Source of the DNA: Ehretia macrophylla
Taxonomy: Eukaryota; Streptophyta; Magnoliopsida; Boraginales; Ehretiaceae
Length of the DNA stretch: 64,000 nucleotides
NCBI GenBank assembly: GCA_037974665.1
Contig: CM075782.1
Coordinates: 48,903,351-48,967,350, forward strand
Direction: 5' to 3'
Below are positions 1 through 10,573 of this stretch, one piece after another; position 1 is the stretch's first letter, and every line of letters starts with the position of its first letter. The translations under genes were made by a program, and so were the position numbers. Under the pieces are notes generated by a model. It was given only the letters and a program-made list of their open reading frames with translations. It did no database searches and was not told the origin of the DNA.

Positions 1-33
1 GTCTAGTTCTAATTGTTGTATTCTTGATCTTAA

Positions 34-1119
34 CCTGCAAATTTTGGCGAAGTGGCGTGGCTTGCCACACTTGAACCAGACATAAGTATTCTGCTATTTT
101 TTACTATCCTTATTATATCTGGGTTTCCACTTATTCTGAGGAAACTTCTGGTAATGTTTCTTTCTCCTAAATGATTTAAAAGGTCTATCATACTTCTTCG
201 TATAATGTCTCTTAAATCTATGTGTTCTAGTCTTATGAGTTCTTTCAGTGTGAGGAGGCTGGATATGTTCCATGACATATTGTTCACACCAATTTCCTAA
301 CTCATTTCTGGAAGTGAGGTTCTGTTTCTTAAACTGGGCTTTGAAACGAAGATCAGTGTAGATCTTTATAGCAGTCTTGTTAATCTGGCTTATGATATCT
401 CCATAAGTCATAAGACTGTAATCTAAATCTGGGAATTCAAGTGAAAGGGCATCTTTCACCTGTTGGGCAAACAACTTTGGAAGTCCAGATAAAAATCTAT
501 CTTTCCAATAACTAGCATTGTTATCTGGTCGTTGGTATAACTTACTGAGGAATATATCCTTATACCATCAGAAGTCTTGTAATGTTCTACATCTAAGGTT
601 CTGAAGAATCTCAAATGTTCATTCTTCATATATGATTGGATCACCAACAAAGTGGTAAGTAATCATACAGACTAAAGTAGAAAGGGCACTGGATTCTGCT
701 TGACCTTGGTCGTTAACAACTGGGTTGCCTTGGTCATTGGTTTTCTACATATCTAAGATAGCAGTTTTGGTGTTATCACTAAGGTGGTCATCCTACTATC
801 CTTTTAATTGGCATGTAAATCCTAGGATGATGTTATTGACGGCTGTCTTTTCTTGAACAGATTGCTATTAGATATTACCTACAATGATCATCTGTTTGGT
901 TAGTTCTAAAATCTGGTATTATGTCTTTCTATCTATGTTACATTCATAGATTTGACTGGCAGAATAGGTTTTCTGGGACTGGGATTCCTCAATGAGGAGA
1001 TCTGGTGGTGTTGGTCTGGCATAAAAACTTATGTTTCCAAATCCAACAATCTTGTTGACATTAAACTAGGTATGAGGAATAGTCCTATCTGGTTCACTGT
1101 CGGAACCGGCTGAACTATG
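34..1119 (-). pseudogene. Capsid region with zinc knuckle, element A
   Basis: This gag-like capsid region ends in a basic Lys/Arg/His-rich tract and a CCHC-type zinc knuckle (about 42-90). The best open part is 94-474 (126 residues). The first Cys of the knuckle is replaced by Trp (codon TGG), and the Gly before the His is Arg. Element C shares the Trp, while the plus-strand elements B and D have Tyr there. The open part stops at 94-96, before the knuckle, and the upstream half is broken by several stops. Confidence 0.72.
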
Positions 1120-2405
1120 TTCTGATTTACTAATGACTTGTAATGCTAGTAGATTACTAGCTTGGTGACTACTGGTAGACGGTTGACTACTAGTAGGAAT
1201 ATCTGGTGGTTTCTTAATTTTGTCAATGAGTTCCTGCAGGAGCTTTGCATTCTTCTCATCCGGGGATTCTACTTTAGGAATAATACTGGAAATCTTAAAA
1301 GGAAGGGGTTTGATTGGGATAACTTCCTTCTTACTAGTAGAAGTAAGCCTTAGTGATTCAAATGTCCTAACTGTAGGAGCAGTAGACTGCTTCCTAAGGG
1401 AAAGGTCAATTGACTCTCTAAGTTTTTCTTTTGTACTAGTTGAAGAACTGTTGGTCTTTTACTCTAACTATGTTTTATATGCTCTACTTGTTTTTGGAGA
1501 GTAACTAATGAAAGATTGGTCCAATTGCCTTTTTAAGCAATATCTTTCACTTTTGGTGTCTTAGTTGTAGAAACAACTATTGGTTTTAGGTCAATAGTAC
1601 CTAAAGAATTCTGAATCTGAGTTGACTGGAAAGGCGGATGCTCTGCTTCTAAGGTCTTAGTAGAACTGGGTAAGTTCCACTGCCTAGTTCTGGAACCTAA
1701 AACATTGATGTTCATTGGCTTGTTTCTTTCTTTGAACCAAAGAAAGAATGGTATGTTGAGTCTAACGATTCTCATGGCCTGATGCCATTGTTCTTTGTAC
1801 TGGTCTCTCTGTTCTTTTGTGGTAGCACGAAAGAACAATTCTCTATTCTTAATATGCTTTTCAGAAAGAAATTCTTCTTTCAAAGTCTGTTTGTCAATCT
1901 CAAACTCTTCTGTTAACATGTTCAATCCCATGTCAGAAGTTGTGGGGTGATGTTCAACAAATGATGTATCTGTTGGTTCAAACTCATGATAAATGGGTCG
2001 AGTAGTCTATTCTTCAATCTTGATTCCATAAGGAACAGATTGACAATGGAACCTAGTGTGTCTAGATGTCAAAGAAAGGTAGGCAAATCCTGGTATTGGG
2101 TCAAAAATACTGACTCTAGAAATAATGGATGCAGATCTAGATAGATGAGAATCCCTATCTCCTCTATCCATCTTAATACTAACAGATCCATCTTCGTACT
2201 GGATGATCTATTCAATTATGGTATTTTTAATGTTCTGATCTTGAGTTAAAGGTCTGGTAGCATTTTCTATATTCCAATGCTCTGGTAAGGAAATATATTT
2301 CCACTAGATGGTCTGGGGGATATTAACTATTGATCTGGTTCGGTCCATGGTCCATAAAAGGGTTTCTCATTTTAATCTATTTCTTGTTACAGATCTAGGA
2401 TTCAA
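1120..2405 (-). pseudogene. Movement-to-capsid linker region of element A
   Basis: This is decayed polyprotein sequence between the movement-protein and capsid regions. The longest open piece is 1533-1931 (132 residues). It is charged and predicted helical, with FFRATTKEQRDQYKEQW and an aromatic FFLWFKE stretch. The same stretch is recognisable in element C at about 29300-29460, also interrupted. Its function in florendoviruses is not known to me. Serine-rich segments at 1150-1500 probably belong to the same disordered linker. Confidence 0.6.
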
Positions 2406-2978
2406 TCATGTGTTCATTAATTTATAATCAAGGCGATAAATAACTTCATATGTATGTGAACCATGTTCAACAACATAATTATATGCTTTGATATCTAAAT
2501 TCAACACTTTCATGATATGGGGATCTGTAAGAGAAATGGTATAATTTGGAAAAAAATCAAAGAAAACTGGCCCATTACATAAACTAGTTTCAACTAATCC
2601 CAAAAGGGAATCGTTGTATCTAAGTAATCTTTTATCACGTAAAGCAATAAATATACTAGTATCTAAACCTTCTCTGGTTAATGGTTTAAATGCTACTTGT
2701 ACATGTCCTATCTGAAGAAATTTATAGCTATTCTTCTTGGCTTTTTCTAATGATTTTTGGGAAAATAACTGTAAAGACTGGTTATCACTTTCTAATGGAA
2801 CAATTTCTTCCTTTGTTCTAAGAGACTTGAAGTCAAAGACTCCTTTCTGCTAAACTTCTGTTATTTTCATCTTAGGTGGTTTCCAACTACCTAATTCTTG
2901 TTATGTCCATGTTTCTTCTTTTATGGCTATGGTATTACTAACTGTATCTACTGAGACAGAACTAATACTAAATGTCAT
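2406..2978 (-). pseudogene. Movement-protein region of element A (broken)
   Basis: This region corresponds to the 30K-type movement protein at the N-terminus of the florendovirus polyprotein, which in live viruses helps the virus pass through plasmodesmata. The readable part (2406-2603) ends in a block with DPHIMKVLNL, then a Gly-Ser-His turn, then a YRLDYK segment near the C-terminus. That block resembles the conserved end of caulimovirid movement proteins. The probable original start is the ATG at 2976-2978, matching the ATG at 30541-30543 in element C. A TAG lies just inside the internal ATG at 2868-2870, and there are further lesions. Confidence 0.7.
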
Positions 2979-3138
2979 TACAGCTAACTTAAATAACTCC
3001 ACCTGATACTCTGGAACTATCCTAGACCCGGCCACCTGACTTACACCTAACTTACACTCTCAGGAGGACTTACAGTAGTACCTCCAGCCTATAACTCAGC
3101 AAACAAGTATCAAATAAAATTACACAAATTAACTGCTT

Positions 3139-3152
3139 TGGCTCTGATACCA
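3139..3152 (-). other. Primer-binding site of element A (tRNA-iMet)
   Basis: On the minus strand the 14 bases read TGGTATCAGAGCCA, the standard complement of the plant initiator tRNA-Met 3' end used to prime minus-strand DNA in caulimovirids and copia elements. It marks position 1 of the circular viral map. Element C has the same site at 30693-30706. Confidence 0.9.
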
Positions 3153-3430
3153 GAAACAGCCCAGGATAATACAGTTAAGGAAAGCCATAGAAATAAATTA
3201 AGATACAAGGAAAGAAAAGAAATAAATAAATGGAAATACTTTAAATGGAAGAAATAGATAAGGAAAACAGAAAGATATTAGAGACGAAGTCTCTTACTTG
3301 TATTGAAGATCTGGAAAAAAACTGTAACAATGGTGGAAGTACAGTGATGTACTGTCTGGTGATACTGAGGATTCAAAATTTTATAAGAAATTTTCATCCC
3401 ATTTTTTACCATTTAGTACAATCTATGAAT
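3153..3430. other. Head-to-head junction of viral elements A and B
   Basis: Left of about 3360 the sequence is the viral leader/intergenic end in minus orientation. Its reverse complement matches the intergenic ends at 9390-9587 (element B) and 32310-32493 (element D). From about 3365 it switches to plus-oriented intergenic sequence with the TTTACCATTTAG landmark. At about 3420 it jumps into the plus-oriented capsid region of element B, skipping the movement-protein part. The same junction recurs at 30707-30965 between elements C and D. Confidence 0.8.
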
Positions 3431-4342
3431 GGAACATAGATGGAAAGACAGAATACCAGATTTTAGAACTAACCGAACAGATGATCAATGTAGGTAATAT
3501 CTACAAGCAATATATTCCAGAAAAGACAGCTGTCAATAACATCATCCTAGGATTTACAGGCTAGTTAAAAGGATGGTGGGATGACCACCTTAGTGATAAC
3601 ACCAAAACTGCTATCTTAGATATGCAAAAAACCAATGACCAAGGCAACCAAGTTGTTAACGACCAAGGTCAAGCAGAATCCAGTGCCCTTTCTGCTTTAG
3701 TCTATATGATTACTTACCACTTTGTTGGTGATCCAATCATATATCAAGAATGAACATCTGAGATTCTCCAGAACCTTAGATGTAGAAGATTACAAGACTT
3801 CCGATGGTATAAGGATGTATTCCTCAGTAAGTTATACCAACGACCAGATAACAATGCTAGTTATTAGAAAGAAAGATTTTTATCTAGACTTCCAAAGTTG
3901 TTTGCCCAACAGGTGAAAGATGCCCTTTCACTTGAATTCCCATATTTAGATTACAGTCTTATGACTTATGGAGATATCATAAGCCAGATTAACAAAACAG
4001 CTTTGAAGATCTGTACTGATCTTCGTTTCAAAGACCAGATAAAGAAATAGAACCTCACTTCCAGAAATAAGTTAGGAAATTGGTGTGAACAGTATGGCAT
4101 GGAACGTATCCAGCCTCCACACACTGAAAGAACTCATAAGTCTAGATCACACAAATTTAAGAAACATCATACGAAGAAGTATGATAGACCTTTTAAATCA
4201 TTTAGGGAAAAGAAACACTACAAGAAGTTTTCACATAATAAGTGGAAACCCAGATACAATAAGGATATTAAAAATAGCAGAATACTTCTGTCTATTTCAA
4301 GTACGGCAAGCCAGGCCACTTCGCCAAAACTTGCAGGTTAAG
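3420..4342 (+). pseudogene. Capsid region with zinc knuckle, element B
   Basis: This is the gag-like capsid region of element B. It has a Trp-rich segment near 3565-3590, a basic tract (4099-4280) and a degraded zinc knuckle (about 4288-4340) in which the first and second Cys are both Tyr. A TAG at 3562-3564 lies in frame with the flanking coding sequence and is shared with element D (31112-31114) but absent from A and C. A TGA follows near 3751. Together these preclude a capsid product. Confidence 0.72.
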
Positions 4343-4787
4343 ATCTAGACAAAGAAACTAAGAATAGTTTCCTCCATATCATTGACCAGTATGAATCTGG
4401 GTCAAGCACCAGTTCTTCACAAGAATGTTCAAGTGAAGATAACATCAACCAGTTTGGTACAGATTACTACTCTAGTAGTAGTACAGAATCTGAACCAGAT
4501 TACTCATGTCCCATTAAGGGACCATGTTTCTATAATAAGAAACTCAATGTCATAACTGGTTCTTACAGTCTCATGCTAGACATAATTAGTAAGATCACAG
4601 ATACAGAAGAATGACAGGTCTATCTTCTTAAGCTCAAGGAGCTTATTGACCAGAAAGAAGAAAAACAAGTTATGACCATTCCTAGAGATAATCAGAAGAC
4701 CAATTATTCTGAACTCTTATCCCATTTCCAGAAAAAAAAAAACACCAACCCATAGGAATCTCTGATCTCCAGCAAGAGATCAATTAG
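4343..4787 (+). pseudogene. Capsid-to-protease spacer, element B
   Basis: This is decayed polyprotein sequence between the zinc knuckle and the protease. It carries serine- and acid-rich stretches (about 4380-4500) and an interrupted charged segment that continues into the coiled coil starting at 4788. A minus-strand counterpart is present in element C at about 27250-27675. No domain was recognised. Confidence 0.5.
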
Positions 4788-5405
4788 TTGAAACAAGAGA
4801 TTCGAGAACTTAGAAAAGACAATCACATATTAGAACAAGATGTTCTACTACTCCAGTTAAATAGTCAGATTGATCTACAGGATCATCATCAGAATGATGA
4901 TCAGTTAGATAAAAAGACTCAGATTGCAATAGGTAAACTGAAAACTGATCAGCCAGGTACTAGTTCACCTAAGAAACAAGAAGAAGAAGATTATTTCAAT
5001 CTTCTTACCAGAATTTCATACCATAAATGGTATGTCAAGTTAACCATAGTCATCGAGGACTATAAATTTGATACCATAGCATTGTTTGATTCAGGTGCAG
5101 ATATGAACTGCATCCAAGAAGGAATCATCCCTACCAGATTCTTCGAGAAAACTAAGGAAAAACTTTCCACGGCTGACTCTACCACATTACTTATTAGATA
5201 TAAGTTATCCAGTGCACATGTGTGTAATCAAGGAATTTGTTTTCCTACCAGCTTTGTCTTAATTAAACAGTTAAATTCCGATGTCATTTTAGAGAATCCT
5301 TTTCTCCAGTCTTTATTCCCTTTTAATGTCTCAGAACAAGGAATTTCAACACAAGTTTTAGGACAAACAATTTTATTCCCATTCTTTTATCCTTCTAAGA
5401 AATGA
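4788..5405 (+). pseudogene. Aspartic protease region, element B
   Basis: This is the longest undamaged piece of element B (205 codons). Residues 1-45 form a Leu/Glu/Lys-rich probable coiled coil. Residues 60-205 carry a retropepsin-like domain with the catalytic FDSGADMNCI motif at about 5088-5117. In caulimovirids this protease processes the polyprotein. It is in frame with the downstream reverse-transcriptase piece (6114-6575), consistent with one ancestral polyprotein. It is open, but only as a fragment of a broken frame. Confidence 0.8.
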
Positions 5406-6575
5406 GAAATTAACTCAATTCAGAAAAAGGGAAACTACATTGCATTTCTCAAGCAAGACATCGATAGTCTTCGTATTGAGAACCAGATTTCAAAACAATT
5501 ATAGTCAATACAAGATTTTCAAAGCATACTTGAAAAAGAAGTATTTTCAGAACTTTCTATAGCCTTTTGGAATAGGAAAAAATATATTGTTTCTTTACCA
5601 TATGAAAAAGATTTTCAAGATAAGCATATTCCTACAAAAGCTCGTCCCATTCAGATGAGTAAGGAATATTTAGATTTATGCAAAACAGAAATCCAGAGTT
5701 TATTAGATAAAAAGCTCATCTGACCTGTAAAAGTCCATGGTCGTGTGCTGCATTTTATGTTAATAAGCATGCAAAAAAGGAACGAGGAGTTTCTAGATTA
5801 GTCATCAATTATAAACCTTTGAACAAGGCTTTACAGTGGATTAGGTATCCCATACCAAACAAGAATGAACTCCTTAAGAGATTACACCAGGCATAAGTAT
5901 TCTCCAAGTTTGATATGAAATCAGGCTTTTGGAGAATCTAGATTTCAGGGGAGGATAAATACAAGACAGCCTTTACAATACCTTTTTGGCCAGTACGAAT
6001 GAAATGATATGCCATTTGGCCTTAAGAGTGCCCCTTCAGAATTTTAAAACATTATGAACCAGATATTTAATTAGTATACTAATTTTACCAATGTTTACAA
6101 TGATTATGTTTTAGTGTTCAATAATGACATTCATCAGCATTGGAAACATTTGCATTTGTTTTTTAAGGTCAATAAAGAAAATGGTCTTGTGGTTTCTGCA
6201 CCCAAGATTAAACTTTTCCAGACAAAAATAAGATTCATTGGACATATGATTTCTTTCGAAAAAATTACGCCTATCCAAAGAACCTTAGATTTTGTAGAAA
6301 AATTTTCAGATATTTTAACAGAAAAGACACAGTTACAGAGATTCTTAGGATCTCTTAATTATTTCGCAGATTTTTATCCTGGCATTCGCCACATTTGTAA
6401 ACCATTATTTGAACAACTCAAAAAGAATCCTCCAGCTTGGTCTGAGGTTCATACTAGAGTTGTTCAAGAAATCAAGAAACAGGTAAAGGTTTTACCAATT
6501 TTGACTTTATGTCAACCAGACACCCCAAAGATAGTCCAGATAGATGCTTCTAACTTGACTTTGGAGTTATTTTAA
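5406..6575 (+). pseudogene. Reverse transcriptase region, element B
   Basis: Caulimovirid reverse transcriptase, broken by several stops and frameshifts between 5406 and 6113 and open from 6114 to 6575. Fingers/palm landmarks are visible near 5640-6010. The catalytic YxDD box at 6096-6107 reads Tyr-Asn-Asp-Tyr, so one of the two metal-binding Asp residues is lost. The open part includes the connection region (LQRFLGSLNYFADFYPG). Confidence 0.82.
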
Positions 6576-6926
6576 TTCAGATCTTGAAAGGAAAAGAACA
6601 CATTGTTCGTTTCCATTCAGGCACTTGGAATAAAACTCAACAGAATTATTCCACAGTTAAAAAAGAGATTTTATCCATCGTCCTGTGCATTTCAAAGTTC
6701 CAGGATGATTTACTTAACCATAAATTTACAGTTCGTGTTGACTGCCAGTCAGCCAAGGATGTCTGGATAAGGACGTTAAAAATATAGCATCAAAACAGAT
6801 TTAGCCATATGGTAAGCCATTTTGTCAATTTTTGATTTTGATATCCAGTACATCAAGGGAATTGACAATTCAATCCCTGATTTTCTTACCAAAGAATTTC
6901 TGACAGGACACGTGCCTATCACATAG
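6576..6926 (+). pseudogene. RNase H region, element B
   Basis: RNase H1-type domain downstream of the reverse transcriptase. It is open from 6584 to 6787 but out of frame with the upstream piece, so at least one indel lies near 6560-6584. The polyprotein stop (TAG) is at 6924-6926, matching the stop at 25179-25181 in element C. Element B keeps about 109 bp (6605-6713) that element C has lost. Landmarks are the SGTWNKTQQNYST block and VDCQSAKDV. Confidence 0.75.
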
Positions 6927-7105
6927 GATTCCTTCAGGAATACCATTCCAGTTTTCCATTTTTTCAGGTATTACCAACGGTGGAATTCAATGAATTTATT
7001 TCAATTCCACCGATTAAACAAGATTGAAATCCAGTTTCAGTTCCACCAGAGTCTTTTTAAGACAGCCATCTTAGTTGTAAAGGACACACATCTCTGATTC
7101 CAACA

Positions 7106-8446
7106 ATGTCACCAAAGAAAGACAAAGGCAAAGCTAAGAGTCTCACCACAGCTTTTTACGCCCAGAAAACAGCTACTCTAGCAATACTAGTGAAAACAGA
7201 ATCATCATCTTCAACAACGAAGATGCAAGATAAACAGATCACCTATACACTAGATACACAACAGACACCCCTAGAAAAAAACCTCTTAGTTTTAGGGTCT
7301 TTGACCCCACATAAATCACTAACTAGTATTCATGCAGGTTTTGCAGGAACTTCGTCTTCACAGACACCAGTCAGTAACAAGTTTATGCCCATTGGTACCA
7401 AACCAAAACAAACTCCAGAAACCAAAGAAACACCAAAAACACCATACATTTACAAGAATATCTTTGATCAAATTCTTGTAACAGAACCAGAACACTTTAA
7501 GCATCACCGACAGATGTCTGCAGATGCATTTGCACTTTTATTTCTTCACCCTCAGTGCAACTACATCCCAGAGAACACATTTAAAACCCAGAGTTACTAT
7601 GAGGCCATTCTCATAGCAACAAAATCAGTTGAGTTTTTCCTAGACAACAGTGACAAGAAACCAGACAAGTATATCTACATCAAAGCCAAGCTTGAAAGAG
7701 TTATCTCCCTAGAACAATAGGGACAACCCCCTCACAGAACCTAACAAATACCAGATAACATACCATACAGAGACTATACATATTATGATTACATTATGAC
7801 ATAGTACAGATGTTTCTTTCACCAGAATGATGAGCATAATCTGTCATGTTTTTTCATGTTTAAACCATCTTTTCCAATCCAAGTCCCAAATTGGTTTATC
7901 CATTAGTAGGCATCCTATGGCCCCATTCCAGAAATACTCTCAAAACCAGTCTACCAAGGTTTTCAGCTTGTTACCCATATATGGCAAGCCCCAAATCATC
8001 TTGCCTATTTACCACCATTATTCATCTTTTACATAAATTTTTACGTTACTTGGATTTTTATGTCTGAGATCGTATTCCATCATACTTCCTATGGAAGCCA
8101 GAATGTTGTTCTAGCCTTTGGAATAACACACAAAGTCAAGTGGTGGGATAAGATGAACAACAGTACTTGTTCAGTCCCAAAAGTCCAGTCATGGCTTGAC
8201 GCCAACAAGAAACAACAGAAAGCCATTCCAACGGCTAAACAAGAATTTATTTCCATCAAGAACCAGCTTCAGTCAAGATTAGCTGCAGCTACAAACCTTG
8301 ATGAAATGAAGGCCATTATGCTCCAACGCCAGGAGATAGCATCAGAACACCATTCAGACAAGGCGTCAGATCATAGCCAGCCTGATGACCTTAGTGAACA
8401 AGAAGGTGAAGATGACTGTTTTGGCATCCAGTTATCACAACCATAA
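7106..8446 (+). pseudogene. Second ORF of florendovirus-like element B
   Basis: This is a separate ORF downstream of the polyprotein, spanning about 446 codons in one frame. The first 204 are open (7106-7720) and the last 128 are open (8060-8446). Stops in between include the TAG at 7718-7720, where element C has TGG. The N-terminus is Lys-rich (MSPKKDKGKAKS) and Ser/Thr/Pro-rich, and so looks disordered. The C-terminal part has a helical Gln/Lys-rich stretch and an acidic tail. Florendoviruses carry an ORF of unknown function in this position. I recognise no domain. Confidence 0.75.
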
Positions 8447-9587
8447 AGGGTTTCTTTCTAAGTTCCCTGACAAAAACTTAGAAACAGATAGGTTTTTCCC
8501 TGAGTTCCTACCAAAAACAAAGGATAGATGAGTTTTCTTATGTTCTCACCAAAAACATAGGACAGAAAGGTGCAACTTCCCTTCTAAACTTGAATAGAAA
8601 GAGTTTTGTTCTCCTAAGTTCTCTCCAAAAACTAAGGTGCAACGGTATGACTTCCCCTTTCTGAAGTTAATGGTTACTAAAGAATTCCATGAAACTTCAG
8701 CTAGTCTAGTTTAAACGGCAACTGGTAAAGACATATCAAGTCCGTTGATGGGTGTGGCTTTCCCAAAAAGCCAAAGGAAATTCGTAAGAATATTTATTTT
8801 ATCTGTAATTTGCTACCGAGGTCTAGGGTTGAGGTACTGCAGTAAATTGCGCATATGGCATAAGACACGTGTAAGACAGGTAGCTGTACCTAGACTAGTT
8901 CCAGAATTCCAGAGAAGAATAAATACAATTATGTATTTTCTTTATATTTAGGGAATTTTATATCAATCAATATACTTGTATGAATTTAGTTGTTTTGCCG
9001 ACATTGCATCGGACCAGATGAAGATAATCAGCGTCTTTAGTACATGACCAGTTAAGCACCAAGACCAAGTCAAGATTCCACCAAACAAGCAATTATCACA
9101 AGAAGACAAAAGATCTTTCAGCCACAGTAAAAGCTAGACAAGATCATCACAAACGACAAAATAAGATTCGGCCACAGTATCAGCCGACATCCTATTCATG
9201 AATAGTAAAATCACTTTTTACTGTTTACTTTAAGAAAAGTTACTTTTGACTTTTCTTTTTCGCATTTACACTATTGTAATCACATAGAAGAATCCTATAA
9301 AAAGGCAGAGTCTGCCTCAAACAGTAGGGTCCGAAATTTTCTTCCCATTTTTTACCATTTAGGATTTAGATCGGATCAATAGTATCACGAGACAGTACAT
9401 CACTGTACTTCCACCATAGTAACATGTTTTTCCAGATCTTCAATACAAGTAAGAGACTACGTCTCATATCTTTCTGTTTTACTTATCTGTTTCTTTCATT
9501 TAAAGTATTTCCATTTATTTATTTCTTTTCTTTCCTTGTATCTTAATTTATTTCTATGGCTTTGCTTCATTGTATTATTCTAGGCTG
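8447..9587 (+). promoter_or_regulatory. Intergenic/promoter region of element B
   Basis: This non-coding region follows the second ORF. It contains C/T-rich imperfect repeats about 55-60 bp apart (8450-8670, with a recurring CTTAG/CAAAAAC pattern), and a doubled 50-bp-spaced motif ending GCCACAGTA (9095-9127 and 9144-9177). It also contains the TATA box and the leader. The 3' end lies just before the viral primer site position. Confidence 0.75.
9296..9305 (+). promoter_or_regulatory. TATA box of pregenomic RNA promoter, element B
   Basis: TATAAAAAGG is followed by a 13-bp palindrome-like GGCAGAGTCTGCC. The same block is at 22801-22810 (minus, element C) and 32187-32196 (element D), always 180-290 bp from the viral 3' terminus. 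Its place and conservation fit the full-length RNA promoter of caulimovirids. Confidence 0.75.
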
Positions 9588-9603
9588 TTATATATATATA
9601 TAT
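9588..9603. repeat. (TA)n at right end of element B
   Basis: A short TA tract lies between the viral terminus and the host flank. The equivalent place in copy 2 (32494-32567) has a much longer tract. Insertion into or beside TA repeats is known for endogenous rice tungro bacilliform virus-like and florendovirus copies. Confidence 0.85.
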
Positions 9604-10035
9604 AAGTGCTTCCATTCAGTCCATCTCATGCAAATATTTGGGATTTTTTCCAATTTTACTTTTTTCAATACTTTTTAAGTTTAAGGAAGCTATTACACCA
9701 ATAATCTTCACTATTGTGTAAAATCCACCCTAAATTGAGTAGCATGATGCTCGAAATTCTTGTTATGCGTATTTCAAAGTAATGAGTCTGTTGGGTTTCA
9801 ATTGTATATGTTGCATTCTTGTTTCAGTGTCCTGGTTGTGTATTGTGATACTGCACTTTGCTCTTTGCTTAGTATGAATATGTTACTTGCTTTATTGTAC
9901 AATGTTTGTTTGATACTTATAGCAGTTGATAATGGTGGAAATTTTTGTGACATTGTAACGAATTTATGTCACAATTCGAAGCTGGAATTGGAATTGTGGA
10001 AAATCATTTCAAATTTGAATTTAAAATTTTCATAA

Positions 10036-10573
10036 TTTAATTCTATGAGTAAATTGTTTGCCGCCCCCTATATTTTGCTCGAAAAACTAATTCACCCCTT
10101 GTAATTTTAAAATAAGCTCATTACCCCCCCCCCCCCCCCCCGTATTTTTTTAATTAAGTTGACGCACTCAAAATCTCTTATTCTGTAAACAAACGTTACT
10201 AAATTAGTTAATTGATCATTATACCTTTACATAAAGTTAAAATCGAAAAATTACAAAGAAGTAATGAGCATATTTTAAAATTACAGGAGGTGAATGAGTA
10301 TTTAGGGCAAAATACAGGGGGGCGGTAAATAATTTACTAAAAGGGCATTTTTGTCCGACAACGAATTATTTAAACCAAAAGCATAAAAAATCGCATTTTA
10401 AGCGCGTGTGTTGCAATTGCTGTTAAATTTTACGACTTTTTTAACGGGAGGGGCTTTCAGCTACACTTTGAAAATCACAAGAGGGTAATGAGCCTATTTT
10501 AAAAAAATATGGGATAAATGAGTATTTCGAGCAAAACACAAGAGGCAGCAAGCAATTTACTGTTTAATTCTAT
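10036..10573. mobile_element. Mutator-like foldback element with 11-bp TSD (copy 1)
   Basis: The element occupies 10047-10562 and is flanked by direct repeats TTTAATTCTAT at 10036-10046 and 10563-10573. Both ends begin AGTAAATTG followed by a GCCGCC-rich stretch, with about 90 bp of inverted similarity. A further inverted copy of the terminal sequence lies internally at 10260-10340. A target duplication of 9-11 bp with long inverted termini fits Mutator-like elements. There is no coding capacity. A 17-base C tract (10125-10141) lies in the left arm. The same insertion is at 33011-33514 in copy 2, so it predates the duplication. Confidence 0.75.

Larger units (their letters stand above)
1..3152 (-). 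mobile_element. Endogenous florendovirus-like element A (5' part)
   Basis: This is an integrated, decayed copy of a plant pararetrovirus (Caulimoviridae) read on the minus strand. From right to left it has a tRNA-Met primer site (3139-3152), a movement-protein region (about 2406-2978), a linker region and the capsid region ending in a zinc knuckle near position 40. The window edge cuts it before the protease. Its closest relative here is element C on the same strand, with the same gene order. A fused movement-to-RNase H polyprotein followed by a separate second ORF is the layout known for florendoviruses; the genus call rests on that layout, because no database search was possible. Many frameshifts and stops make it non-functional. 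Confidence 0.82.
3420..9587 (+). mobile_element. Endogenous florendovirus-like element B (lacks 5' end)
   Basis: This plus-strand pararetrovirus copy has, in order, capsid/zinc knuckle (3420-4342), protease (4788-5405), reverse transcriptase (5406-6575), RNase H (6576-6926), second ORF (7106-8446) and intergenic region with promoter (8447-9587). The primer site, movement and linker regions are absent, because the copy starts inside the capsid region at the head-to-head junction. Its right end is at the viral map position just before the primer site and abuts a (TA)n tract (9588-9603). Its sister copy is element D. Confidence 0.85.

Noticed and set aside
3139..3152. Possible tRNA gene near the initiator tRNA-Met match
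   Set aside because: Only the 14-base primer complement is present; no cloverleaf or A/B boxes.
9760..10035. 91-codon ORF present in both duplication copies (also 32724-32999)
   Set aside because: Differences are not biased to silent sites. It has no motif and no promoter context, and equal length is expected from recent duplication.
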